Shown here piece by piece: positions 8,634 through 18,029 of a DNA stretch of 49,505 bases. The first letter of the stretch is position 1; each line of letters begins with the position of its first letter. Position numbers and translations under genes: made by a program. The DNA comes from an uncultured Schlesneria sp. (lineage in GTDB: Bacteria > Planctomycetota > Planctomycetia > Planctomycetales > Planctomycetaceae): the NCBI GenBank assembly GCA_903871875.1, contig CAIQIR010000131.1:1-49505 (forward strand), written 5' to 3'. The notes below the pieces were generated by a model. That model was not told the DNA's origin. It did no database searches and saw only the letters and a program-made list of their open reading frames with translations.

Positions 8634-9299
8634 CTACAATGTGATTTTATTAATGTGCACTCTTTTCGTCGATATGGGGAAATGCCCAAACGGCGGCTCG
8701 GGTTGTGCCGCGTTAGGATTGACATTCAGGGTCACATTGTTGTCAGCCATCATCTTCGCGAAGAGCTGGTCGGGCCATTCATTCTTAATCGCCGAGTCGG
8801 TACGCCACGCAGTGAATAATTGCCTTGTCGTGGCACCTGTTGGATGATGCGCGTCCGCGAGTTGTAGCTGGTAAGCAACCAACTGCTTGACGGCGGTGTA
8901 CCCTGCGTCCAACGTTACGACAGGAGCAATATCGGCGTCTGGATGAACTCCCACGGTGATATGCCAGTCATTCCTCCGTCGCGGTTGATTTTTGTCATTG
9001 TTAGGGCGATCCAGTGAACGGTCGAAGGCGACTGCGATCACTTCGCTTCCATTGCCTTTGTCATAAAGCCAGAACTCTGTCATTCGTTCACCAAAATCCT
9101 GGTCGACTTGGGCAAACTTCTTGACGATCATTTTTCTCATCAGGGCATTGGTCATCGTCAGATACCGGGCAAATGCTTGCGCACACCGAGTCACCCGAGT
9201 CGTTTCCGAAGCGTCAACTTGTGACCATCCGGCAGGAATCGCCAACATTCTGTCCGGAGGATAAGTACGACGGGTTGCAGAACTTTTCTTTTTGGCCAC
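8634..9299 (-). CDS. Unknown cytosolic protein
   Basis: The start is set by a GTG at 9299 preceded by GGAGG five bases upstream. This trims a longer open frame to 221 residues. The protein begins with a lysine-rich AKKKSSATRR and continues with mixed helix and strand without signal peptide or membrane segments. Visible blocks are MLAIPAGWSQVDASET near the N-terminus, EFWLYDKGNGSEVIAVAFD in the middle and HITVGVHPDAD. I do not recognise the family. The gene for the giant kinase ends 185 bp upstream on the same strand. Confidence 0.7.
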   Translation of the reverse strand: MAKKKSSATRRTYPPDRMLAIPAGWSQVDASETTRVTRCAQAFARYLTMTNALMRKMIVKKFAQVDQDFGERMTEFWLYDKGNGSEVIAVAFDRSLDRPNNDKNQPRRRNDWHITVGVHPDADIAPVVTLDAGYTAVKQLVAYQLQLADAHHPTGATTRQLFTAWRTDSAIKNEWPDQLFAKMMADNNVTLNVNPNAAQPEPPFGHFPISTKRVHINKITL

Positions 9300-9484
9300 A
9301 GTAACCTCCGGTTGAAGTGAATTCGAAAACCGATTAGGCGAATAACACAATTGCCTCGCATCGACGTCAGATGAAGTGGCGAGTTCGATGATTCCCCGCC
9401 AGAAATCCAATTGAAAATGTCGGGAAAAGTGACTCAGAAATACTGAAAAGAATCTGGGAAGCTCAAGCAGTATACGTACAGACA

Positions 9485-12400
9485 CTAACGAGAACGAATC
9501 GTTCTTGCGACTCGAAATCCGAGAAATGAAGAAACGTTACTGTAGGACAAAGTAGGAGTCCTGTTCGCGGCTCTCGTTTGAACGACTCCGCTGGACGAAG
9601 CGCTTCCGCGAGCAACGGCTTTAAAATCAAACTCTGTTCGCATTGCGACTTCTGGGGCGTCTTCCGTGTCGACTTCCGGTGAACGGGCCGTGTATTTCTC
9701 TGTGATCCATTCGCCGACATTGCCGTGCATATCAAATAGGCCCAGGCGATTCGGAGTGAGCAAGCCGACCGGCCAGTTGTGACCTTCAGATACCGTCACG
9801 GTCCAGCAGTAGTATCGAGAGAGGGAAGGATCATTGCCCCAAGAATAGAGTCCTGTCGAACCTGCACGGCAGGCATATTCCCATTCCGCTTCCGTTGGCA
9901 GTCGATAACCCGTCCGCGAAAGAAAGTCAGCAAAAGGTTCGAAGAACTGTGGCTCGGATTGGTAACACCACTGTTCGGGCGGAAGTCCCTCTTGCTTGCT
10001 CAGCCAATTGCAATATTCCGCTGCCCGGTACCAGGTCATCATCACCGCGGGACAGTCTGGGCTCACGGTGACAAGTGGATCCTTGTGACGGAAATCCGGA
10101 ATCGCTTTTTGAAAATGCTCGTGTGTCACTTCCGTCGTGGCGATCGCAAAGTCCCGATTGATTTTCCGGGTCACGAGTGTTTCGTCAGACTCGTGGTAAG
10201 GTTGGTCTACGGGCGATCCGAGGCGGACAACGATCGGTCCGCGAAATACCGCCATGGTTTGGCCAGATTTGGTGACGTACCAGTTCCGATCGCCGGCGGA
10301 TTCGGGTGAAATGTTGTCTGGTAACGAAGCTTTGGCCAGATCGGTGCGCCCCCATGAACGGAGGGACCACTCTGCTGCCGAATGGATGCCACTATCGGTA
10401 TCGGACTGAAACAGTCGAGCGGCCGCCGCGAATAGCGGCTCCCGCAGAGGCTTTGGGATCAAGCCGATTTTCATGCCACCGAGACTGCGCATCGCCGCGC
10501 CCCGGATAGGAACACGTTGATCTTCCAGCATCTGAATGAGAAGTTCCGGGTGTGCCGCGAGACGGCTCAGTCGATTTTCGGCGTGGCTGGTCAGGTCGGG
10601 ATCATCGGTCGTTGCCAAGATCGCATGAATCGGCGAATTGACCTGAAAGTCCAGCAGAGCGACTGCGGCATATGCGTGGCGTTTACGTTCTTGGACGCGT
10701 GTTTCAAAGGAACCGCTGTCTGAAAAGGGGTGATGATAGTTCGCTAGCAGTTCGTCACGAGCCAGATCACCGGAAGCCATCAGCGCCGAACGCACGATGA
10801 CGTATTGGTAGGGTTCAGCGGTCAGCGCCAGTTCCACCAACTGTCGTGGTTCATTGCCACAAAAACGGGACAGAATCTGGGCGCTGTTGGATCGATCCAA
10901 GTCGGATCGTCCGCTGTTTTGATAGATCTCCAGCAAGGGGGGATACAACAGCGTTCGTAGCGGGCGTAACGCATCGATCCAGGGAGACAAGTCATCTGGA
11001 TTGTTGTTAATTTCCTCCAGCAAATGTTCCGACAAAAAGGCCCGTTGTTCCATCCAGAGGGGATCAGGGCTGTCCAATTTCGGAGGCTCTAATCCGACCA
11101 GAGCGACACCGGCCCGAAATCGTCTGGACGAATCCACGGTCTTCGCCTGAAGTTCCTGTCGAATCTTGTCCATCATGGCCTTGCGATTTGTCTGCGAACT
11201 TTGCAGCACATCGCGAATTGACGCGAATGAATGAGCGGGGGATGTTAACAGGCTCTCCACTAGAAGTTCCGTACGAGTCGGATCAAGTGGCAGAGACATC
11301 GCCGCGTGCAATGCCGCCTGAGGAGAATCAGGGTCTCCATCCAGCGCCAGTTTTCTCAACAACGGATCGGCCCAGTACCGAAGCGGCACGATTTCCCTCG
11401 CAATTCGGGGCACATCCTGAGTACTGCTTCTGGCAAGCGAATTGACGAGAGCTTGCGCCTGTGATCGGTGCATCTGCTCGCGAATACCCCAAATCATGAC
11501 TGCTGACGACAACGTTCCTAGCAGCATCCATTGCAAATAGTAGCGGGTCGCAGCCGACATCGTTCGTCGTTGATCCTGCTTGCGTGCGATGACTCGCCAC
11601 GGCACGCAGGCCAAAATTCCCAACCATTCTAAAAACGTCGGAAGGCTGCGCGTAACGGGATTTGCCGCCCAGTGTTGTCCTCGTTCCTCCAGCAATAATT
11701 CTGCTCGCCCCCTTCGTGTTTCACGCTGTTTGCTTGTCAGCCAGTCATGTAGTGACGGAACCAGGTAGTCGTGTGTCAAATGGTAGAATCGCTCACTGCC
11801 GTGCCGCTGGCGGACATGGAGTTTTTCCTCAATTCCCGATCCTTCTGGATCGGTCGGAGTGATCAGCCGCAACTCGAAGTCGAGAATTTTGATCACGGTC
11901 TCAAAGTCTTTCGGTCGATCGGCGTATCCAGACGCATCCAGCAGTTCTGCGTGAGATCGCATCGCCCCTTTGATCGTGCTGCTTTGTTCTGACAGCAGAG
12001 ACTTGAGAATATTTCGTGCTGCTCGCGAATGCAGGCGAAGAGCGGGACTTGCCGTTCGGCCGTTGAAGCTCTCTTCGAGAAAGGTCACTCCGACGCCAGC
12101 GATCCCTCCGATCGATCGCAACGTCGTCATGTTCCACGGCTTGTTTTTTACCATCTCCGCAAACAGCGCGAGATGGACGGGCACGACCCGCTCGCCATCG
12201 GATAGCTCGGCAACGGCCGTGGAGATGAAGTCCTTTTCCTCCCGGTGCAGGTCCGAATAATTTGACGGGAGCGACTGATACCCTTGTCCAATGGCGATCA
12301 GCACTTTTTTGGCGTGCTGAATATTGAACAGGTCGATCGCGGCGACATTCTCACCGCGGACGAAAGGCATTTCGAGTTCGTCCATAAAGTGCGTCACCGC

Positions 12401-14422
12401 CATCCAGAAGTCGTCCCGTACTCCCAGAATGCACTGCAAGTGCTCGCCATCGCATTGCCTTAATCCACGCAACAATTCCCCCATGTGTTCTGACTCGTGG
12501 GCGTGCAACCATTGTTCGAACTGGTCCAGTACCAGCAGCATTTTTCTGTGATGTCCCAGAACCTGGCCCCTTCGGATCATCGTCAACGAATCGACGAGGC
12601 CCAACTCAGGTGGAAGTTCGGGACAACTCTTGCGGATGGCTCTCAGAATCTGGTCCGTCGTCCCCACGGGAGTGCACTCGATGTAGTGTGCGATGACATC
12701 TTGTGACAGTCGGGGAAGTACTCCTGCTTTGATGAACGACGATTTGCCGCTGCCACTGGGACCATAGATCAATCCCACCCGAAACGTCTGATCGGGATCA
12801 AGTTCTTCAATTCGCGAAATCCAAAAGTTCACACTTTCCGGAATCCCACCTCGCGCCCGAGTTCCGGGCAAAAGTTCCAGAAAAAAGTCGGCGTCATTTC
12901 GATCAAACGAACGAAGTCCTTTGGGGACAATCGGCACCCAATTCTCCGCGGCCAGATGACCGCTTGTCCGTGGTGACGCAACGTCGCCAGAGTCCGTCGA
13001 AAGAAGGCGACGGTTCGACAATTCTTCGCCTCCCGTCAGGTAGTCTCGAAGATCTGTCGCCAAGTCCAAGGCGGTGTTGTATCGATCGACCACGCGGCAG
13101 GAGAGGGCTTTCAAACAGATGCGCTCCAGCTCCCTGGGAATCGCATCGTCAAACTGCCGGGGCGGCCTGGCTTCGACCGACAGGCTCTGGCTGAATCGGT
13201 TCGACGGAAAGGGACGTTTCCCCGTCAACATTTCGTAGATCATTACGCCCAGGCTGAACACATCGGACCGACCGTCGACCAGGTGCCCTTCGCCTCTGAC
13301 CTGTTCGGGACTCATATAAGGCAGCGTACCGACCTGATCCTGTTTTTTTCCGAAATCCTCCTCCTTCAATGCAATGCCAAAGTCGGCCAGGTACGGCCGT
13401 TCGCTCAAATCCAGCAAGATATTCGCGGGCTTCACGTCACGATGCACTACGCCCCGCAAGTGGGCGTAGTGCAAAGCCTCGGCAATCGTTTGTGCCAATT
13501 GAGCGGCCGCCGACATCGTTAACGGCGAGCGTTTCAGCTTGTTCGCCAGGTCGCAACCTTCAATGTATTTCGAGACGACGAAACAAAATCCGTCATCGGT
13601 ACGACCGCAGTCGTAGACCGGTACGATCGCGGAATGGTCCAGCTTGGCAACGATTCTCGCTTCGTCCAAATAGGCGTCAATATCTTCTGGCCGATGAACT
13701 CGCGAAGGCCGCGGAACCTTGATGGCAACGTGGCGATCCAGTTCGTCATCGTGAGCCAGAAAAACTCGCCCGAACCCTCCATCACCCAACAGACGCAACA
13801 CGCGATATCGACCAATTGAATCAGGTGCTGCCGTCAGCGACACTCCCTTGCCAAACATCAAGCCCGTGGTCAGAACATCGCCGGGTTGATCCTTAAACAG
13901 AACGGTCGCAGATTCCTGATTGACGGCCGATTTTTTCGGCGATTCGAATTCAGGACGCAGCTGATGATTTGGCACACCCGGTCCGAGACGTTCCCGCAAT
14001 CGCGGCGATTGTGAAATGTACAGCTCAATTTCGGCCATCGAAGTCGGCCGCCCTCGCGCTTGCAGATCGGCCGCGACCAAGTTCACGACAAGCTGTTCGT
14101 CTTTCAGGAACTTCGGGTGCTTCTCCAAATACTCTTCAACAGGGATGAGGATTCCAAACTTCTTGCGGAGTTTGATATCAATCAGACAAACGTCAGCGCA
14201 GTCCGTTGTTGGAAATTCCTCAAGCTCAGAGAGATACCGAAAAATATCCGGCGGCGGAGATCCCTGTTCCCAGAGATTTGAGAATATCTCCGCCGGATTT
14301 CCTGCGGTGGAAGCGTCAAATAAAGACATACTTGTGGATTCAGACGTACGAGGTACGTTGGTTGTCCGCAGAGTTTCGTTGGTGCCACCTGGAATTGTGT
14401 CCACTTCTCCATCAGGATTCAA
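9485..14422 (-). CDS. Ser/Thr kinase - STAND ATPase - HEAT-like - SUMF1-like fusion
   Basis: This 1645-residue fusion contains several domains. The Hanks-type kinase (about 205-465) has glycine loop GDGGFG 213-218, Lys235, HRDVKPAN 327-334 and DFG 347-349, all intact. It is followed by a P-loop ATPase resembling the nSTAND1 type (about 515-900): Walker A GPSGSGKS 554-561, Walker B LLVLDQFEQ with Asp633. One membrane segment lies at about 962-980. A helical repeat region (about 1000-1370) is HEAT-like. The C-terminal formylglycine-generating-enzyme-like domain (about 1378-1645; GYRLPTEAEWEYACRAG, DMHGNVGEW, FLGFRVAR) lacks cysteines where the true enzyme has its catalytic pair, so it is probably a binding module. 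The kinase and ATPase should face the cytosol and the rest the other side. The start is uncertain: TTG at 14422 or ATG at 14329. It is divergent from the DUF1501 gene. Confidence 0.9.
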   Translation of the reverse strand: MNPDGEVDTIPGGTNETLRTTNVPRTSESTSMSLFDASTAGNPAEIFSNLWEQGSPPPDIFRYLSELEEFPTTDCADVCLIDIKLRKKFGILIPVEEYLEKHPKFLKDEQLVVNLVAADLQARGRPTSMAEIELYISQSPRLRERLGPGVPNHQLRPEFESPKKSAVNQESATVLFKDQPGDVLTTGLMFGKGVSLTAAPDSIGRYRVLRLLGDGGFGRVFLAHDDELDRHVAIKVPRPSRVHRPEDIDAYLDEARIVAKLDHSAIVPVYDCGRTDDGFCFVVSKYIEGCDLANKLKRSPLTMSAAAQLAQTIAEALHYAHLRGVVHRDVKPANILLDLSERPYLADFGIALKEEDFGKKQDQVGTLPYMSPEQVRGEGHLVDGRSDVFSLGVMIYEMLTGKRPFPSNRFSQSLSVEARPPRQFDDAIPRELERICLKALSCRVVDRYNTALDLATDLRDYLTGGEELSNRRLLSTDSGDVASPRTSGHLAAENWVPIVPKGLRSFDRNDADFFLELLPGTRARGGIPESVNFWISRIEELDPDQTFRVGLIYGPSGSGKSSFIKAGVLPRLSQDVIAHYIECTPVGTTDQILRAIRKSCPELPPELGLVDSLTMIRRGQVLGHHRKMLLVLDQFEQWLHAHESEHMGELLRGLRQCDGEHLQCILGVRDDFWMAVTHFMDELEMPFVRGENVAAIDLFNIQHAKKVLIAIGQGYQSLPSNYSDLHREEKDFISTAVAELSDGERVVPVHLALFAEMVKNKPWNMTTLRSIGGIAGVGVTFLEESFNGRTASPALRLHSRAARNILKSLLSEQSSTIKGAMRSHAELLDASGYADRPKDFETVIKILDFELRLITPTDPEGSGIEEKLHVRQRHGSERFYHLTHDYLVPSLHDWLTSKQRETRRGRAELLLEERGQHWAANPVTRSLPTFLEWLGILACVPWRVIARKQDQRRTMSAATRYYLQWMLLGTLSSAVMIWGIREQMHRSQAQALVNSLARSSTQDVPRIAREIVPLRYWADPLLRKLALDGDPDSPQAALHAAMSLPLDPTRTELLVESLLTSPAHSFASIRDVLQSSQTNRKAMMDKIRQELQAKTVDSSRRFRAGVALVGLEPPKLDSPDPLWMEQRAFLSEHLLEEINNNPDDLSPWIDALRPLRTLLYPPLLEIYQNSGRSDLDRSNSAQILSRFCGNEPRQLVELALTAEPYQYVIVRSALMASGDLARDELLANYHHPFSDSGSFETRVQERKRHAYAAVALLDFQVNSPIHAILATTDDPDLTSHAENRLSRLAAHPELLIQMLEDQRVPIRGAAMRSLGGMKIGLIPKPLREPLFAAAARLFQSDTDSGIHSAAEWSLRSWGRTDLAKASLPDNISPESAGDRNWYVTKSGQTMAVFRGPIVVRLGSPVDQPYHESDETLVTRKINRDFAIATTEVTHEHFQKAIPDFRHKDPLVTVSPDCPAVMMTWYRAAEYCNWLSKQEGLPPEQWCYQSEPQFFEPFADFLSRTGYRLPTEAEWEYACRAGSTGLYSWGNDPSLSRYYCWTVTVSEGHNWPVGLLTPNRLGLFDMHGNVGEWITEKYTARSPEVDTEDAPEVAMRTEFDFKAVARGSASSSGVVQTRAANRTPTLSYSNVSSFLGFRVARTIRSR

Positions 14423-14597
14423 GGGGCGGCAACAGGTTGTTTGACGTTCGGTTTGGACTCGTCGAGATTCGAGATGTACCGCCGAAACTTTTGGCCAACG
14501 GCCTTACGGAACCTTCGCGTTTCTTCAACAGAGTTTTTTCTACTCCGTTGGTGGACGGATGTTACAATGCCGCAGACTTCATCGCAGGAGCGGTTAA

Positions 14598-15998
14598 ATG
14601 TCCGTTGAAACGTCCGCGTGGAACAATTGGTCGAAAAGTCGCGTATCGCGACGTCGAGCACTGCTTGATTTGGGCGGGTTGGGCGCACTCGGGCTTTCGT
14701 TGTCAGTCCTGAAGCGAGCTCAGGCCGATGGCGGGTCGGTCGACAAAACGTTTGGCAGGGCGAAGCGTTGTATTCTGGTCTTTCTGAATGGTGGGCCTTC
14801 TCATCTCGATACGTGGGACATGAAGCCCAACGCCGCTGCGGAAGTACGCGGCGAGTTGACGTCGATCGAAACCAGCGTGCCCGGTATCCGGACTTGCGAA
14901 TTGTTGCCGCAACTTGCGCAGCACGTCGACCAATTGAAAATCGTTCGATCGGTTTCGCACTCGTGCAGCGTACATACGACCGGTGTTGCGACAATGCTGA
15001 CCGGTGTGCAACATGCAACGCCCAATGTTGACCAGACGCGAGCGCTTCCTGACGATCCACCGCACCTCGGATCCATTTTTTCCAGTTGGCGTGGATGGAA
15101 GAATCATCTTCCGCCTTTTGTGTCCCTTCCCACATTATTTCAGGCACCGCCGGTGACAGGGATCTGGCCGGGTCAAAATGCCGGATTTCTGGGAAGGCGC
15201 CATGATCCGCTGGTGATTCGCGGTGATAAGCAAACGGCACGATTTGATCTTCAAGATGTGGTGTATGCGGAGGGATTGTCACCGGGTCGCATCAAGGACC
15301 GCCGGTCGCTTGCCAGTCAGTTCGATACGGGTTGGAGTCGTCGCGAGCAACAATTTGCCGATTTAGATGTCTCGTACCAGCAGGCTTTCGACTTGCTGCA
15401 TTCGTCTGGTCTGAAGACGGCGGTCGACCTGGATCGCGAACCGACTAAAACCCGCGAACGTTATGGCCAGCATCTGTTCGGCCAAGGATTGCTGCTGGCC
15501 CGACGCTTGGTTGATTCTGGGCTGCCCCTGGTCACTGTTTACTGGATCGATCCGACCCCAGCGGGAGAAGGCGGCGGAGAATTTGATTCACACGGACGCA
15601 TTTATCACCACATGCGTCAGCGTCTGTTCCCACCGGCCGATCGCGCTCTGGCCGCGCTTGTCGGCGATCTGACAGAACGGAGAATGCTTGACGACACGCT
15701 GCTGGTCGTGATGAGTGAATTCGGTCGGACTCCGCGGATCAATGCACAGGCCGGGAGAGATCACTGGCCCCATGCGCAGTCGATTCTCTTGGCAGGTGCC
15801 GGCATCACGGGAGGAACCATCTTCGGTGCTACCGATGACATTGGCGCATTCCCGACCAGTGATCCAATCCCGCCCGAGGACTTCGCCCAAACGCTGCTGC
15901 ATCTGCTCGGCGTCCCCTCCGACTTGTTGCTTCACGACAACTTCGGCCGCCCGATCCCGGCATCACGCGGCACACTGATACCGGGCCTATTGAGTTAA
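14598..15998 (+). CDS. DUF1501 protein with Tat leader
   Basis: This 466-residue protein starts at an ATG with AGGAG seven bases upstream. The N-terminus has a twin-arginine leader (SRVSRRRALLDLGGLGALGL, about 14-33), so it is exported folded. The body matches the DUF1501 family, which belongs to the alkaline phosphatase/sulfatase superfamily: FLNGGPSHLDTWD (about 62-74), VMSEFGRTPRIN (about 374-385) and GRDHWPHAQS (about 389-398). The last two are the metal-site and histidine motifs of that superfamily. In planctomycetes such genes usually pair with a DUF1549/DUF1553 cytochrome-like gene; none is present here. The substrate is not known. Confidence 0.9.
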   Translation: MSVETSAWNNWSKSRVSRRRALLDLGGLGALGLSLSVLKRAQADGGSVDKTFGRAKRCILVFLNGGPSHLDTWDMKPNAAAEVRGELTSIETSVPGIRTCELLPQLAQHVDQLKIVRSVSHSCSVHTTGVATMLTGVQHATPNVDQTRALPDDPPHLGSIFSSWRGWKNHLPPFVSLPTLFQAPPVTGIWPGQNAGFLGRRHDPLVIRGDKQTARFDLQDVVYAEGLSPGRIKDRRSLASQFDTGWSRREQQFADLDVSYQQAFDLLHSSGLKTAVDLDREPTKTRERYGQHLFGQGLLLARRLVDSGLPLVTVYWIDPTPAGEGGGEFDSHGRIYHHMRQRLFPPADRALAALVGDLTERRMLDDTLLVVMSEFGRTPRINAQAGRDHWPHAQSILLAGAGITGGTIFGATDDIGAFPTSDPIPPEDFAQTLLHLLGVPSDLLLHDNFGRPIPASRGTLIPGLLS

Positions 15999-16423
15999 AC
16001 CTTTCATGACATTGGCAAGATCTCGTTCGAAGGATTTGGACACTCGCTTGATGCCACCCTCGTCTGCACGGGCAGAGAACGATGGAATAGACACGCGGTA
16101 GACAGGCGGCGTGAACGAGCTGTCCAAGATGCTCAACTATCGAAACATTCCTGCATCGTCAATGAATTGAAATCCGCCAGGGCGATTTCGATTTGCGATT
16201 CGATGGTTGACCAACGAAAGTTGACGGCAGCTGCCTGATCCGTGTGCTATGGCGGCGGATTGCGCCACGTGACGCGCGGATGTGATCGAGGGACGGGGAC
16301 TGGACTGAAGTGGGTCGCACTCTTAACCTGCCCGCACAACCTTGCCGGTATTGAACTGCGGCTGGTACGATCTCCTGACACGTGATCTGTTCCACCGTTT
16401 TTTCCGGGCGAGGTACTCCACCG
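15999..16423. other. 425-bp spacer, no gene seen
   Basis: The PQQ-protein frame opens at 16382, but the likely start is 16424. Nothing else recognisable lies here. Confidence 0.45.
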
Positions 16424-17632
16424 ATGATGTTCGAAATCTTGACGATCTGCGCCCTGTGCGCAGGTGACTGGCCTCAGTTTCGCGGTCCCAACTCCGACGG
16501 ACATGCAGTGGGGCCTGCGACGCCGATGGAATGGTCCGACACGAAGAACGTCGCCTGGAAGACCAATATCCCAGGCTTGGGCTGGTCCTCGCCGGTCATC
16601 GTTGATGGTAAGGTGTTCCTCACCACGGCCGTGCCGCAAGGCGAAGGTATGTCGCTGCGCGCCATGGCGCTCGACGCGAATAGTGGCAAGGTCGTTTGGG
16701 ATCGCGAAATCCGCGCGATCGACAAGGCCCCGTCGATCCACAATAAGAACAGTCATGCCAGTCCGACACCGATCGTTCACGATGGCGCCGTCTTTGTGCA
16801 TTTTGGACCCTTAGGCACTGCACGGCTCGACGCCAACGATGGAACCATCAAATGGCAGTGCACCGAACTCGTGTATCCGCCGCAGCATGGTGGCGGTGGT
16901 TCGCCCGTGCTTCACGACGGCAAGTTGGCGATCGTCTGTGATGGTAGCAGCGACCCATTCGTTGCCGCCGTCGACGCTGAAACCGGCAAGGTCGTCTGGA
17001 AAACTCCTCGTTCGGTAGACGCCCGGATCAAATTCTCCTTCGCCACGGCAGCTGTCGCGATGATCGATGGCAAGCCTCAAGTCTTGGCACCCGGTTCCGA
17101 TCACCTTGCCGCATACGACTTGAGTAGCGGAGCGGAACAGTGGCGAGTCTTGGCAACAGGCTGGTCTGTGGTGCCACAACCGGCGCTGGGTCACGGCTTG
17201 GTCTTTTACAATCACGATTACGACAACCCCGAGCTGCTTGCCGTCAAACTTGGCGGTTCGGGCGATGTTACCGATTCGAACATTGTCTGGCGCATGAAAG
17301 TCGGAGCTCCCAGCACTCCTTCGCCACTATTGGTCGACGACGAACTTTATTTCGTTGCCGACAAAGGGGTCGCCTCCTGCGTGAATGCCAAGACCGGCGA
17401 GCGCCACTGGATGAAGCGTCTGGGCGGCAATTTTTCTGCATCGCCGATTTATGCCAACGGCAAGATCCTGTTTCTGAACGAAATTGGCCTGGCAACCTGG
17501 GTTGAACGCGGTCCCGAATTCAAAGTCGCAGGCGAAAACGAACTCCCAGGCCGCACATTGGCTACGCCGGCGTTTTCAAATGGTGCGATGTACGTGCGAA
17601 CTGACGAAACGATTTACAAGTTTGCCTACTGA
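16424..17632 (+). CDS. PQQ-type beta-propeller protein
   Basis: Two adjacent ATGs (16424, 16427) begin a protein of about 402 residues with a short hydrophobic leader MMFEILTICALCAGDWPQF. The mature start DWPQFRGPNSDG is typical of planctomycete PQQ-repeat propellers (pyrrolo-quinoline-quinone-like, WD40-like fold). Repeats of the form A-x-x-x-x-G-K-V-V-W recur (LDANSGKVVWDREI, VDAETGKVVWKTP, VNAKTGERHWMKRL). These proteins rarely bind PQQ; most act as periplasmic scaffolds or in outer-membrane assembly-like roles. It stands on the same strand as DUF1501 but 425 bp away, so co-transcription is doubtful. Confidence 0.88.
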   Translation: MMFEILTICALCAGDWPQFRGPNSDGHAVGPATPMEWSDTKNVAWKTNIPGLGWSSPVIVDGKVFLTTAVPQGEGMSLRAMALDANSGKVVWDREIRAIDKAPSIHNKNSHASPTPIVHDGAVFVHFGPLGTARLDANDGTIKWQCTELVYPPQHGGGGSPVLHDGKLAIVCDGSSDPFVAAVDAETGKVVWKTPRSVDARIKFSFATAAVAMIDGKPQVLAPGSDHLAAYDLSSGAEQWRVLATGWSVVPQPALGHGLVFYNHDYDNPELLAVKLGGSGDVTDSNIVWRMKVGAPSTPSPLLVDDELYFVADKGVASCVNAKTGERHWMKRLGGNFSASPIYANGKILFLNEIGLATWVERGPEFKVAGENELPGRTLATPAFSNGAMYVRTDETIYKFAY

Positions 17633-17790
17633 GTGATTCAAGCCGCTGTACGTCGACAATTGCCGATTTCTCAACAAAATGCCAACACGCCGCCCCCAGA
17701 TTTCGTAGGTAGGTATGGAGGGAACCAAGAGGCCACTCAAGGACAAGTGGATCGGACCCGCCATCCGAGCATGACGATGATTTCCGTCAC
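17633..17790. other. Spacer with no gene seen
   Basis: Short stretch between the propeller gene and the possible RNA. Nothing recognisable. Confidence 0.4.
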
Positions 17791-17984
17791 TAAGGAGGTG
17801 CGGCGATGAGGAGTTAGCAGCGGAAGGCGGCCTCGTGACCGAGGGTGAACTTCGCAGATCCGTCGTGAAGGTTCCGCCCGGACGTGATGTCCGAAGGTCT
17901 CACCTCACATCCTGTCAATGGGGAATGACGATTCACACGCTTACGAGGTCGATGGAGAGGCCACCAGTCGGTGGCTTTCTTTTT
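17791..17984 (+). ncRNA. Candidate structured RNA or leader ending in a terminator
   Basis: The segment contains GAGGTG (17795-17800) complementary to CACCTC (17901-17906), a local hairpin CGGAC-GTGAT-GTCCG (17879-17893), and ends in a clear terminator. A consensus-strength Shine-Dalgarno (AAGGAGGTG) precedes a three-codon frame (ATG AGG AGT TAG) and would be hidden by the long-range pairing. It could be an attenuating leader of the gene at 18030, or an independent small RNA. I could not match it to a known riboswitch class. The function is inference only. Confidence 0.3.
17960..17984 (+). terminator. Rho-independent terminator
   Basis: GCCACC (17960-17965) and GGTGGC (17970-17975) pair around the tetraloop AGTC, followed by TTTCTTTTT. 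It lies 45 bp before the ATG of the phosphatase-family gene on the same strand, which is unusual for a terminator with no gene upstream of it. Confidence 0.7.
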
Positions 17985-18029
17985 ACGCCGACGTTTTTTG
18001 ATGCGGAATTTGTCGTGGAGTGACGCTCG

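Noticed and set aside
9485-14422. The STAND fusion as an antiphage (Avs-like) system
   Set aside because: No effector nuclease or other defence gene is nearby, and the kinase/SUMF1 architecture fits signalling. Kept as a signalling lead only.
14419-15282. 287-codon minus-strand frame opposite the DUF1501 gene
   Set aside because: It is antisense to a clear coding gene, rich in Arg/His/Ser as shadow frames are, and matches no family.
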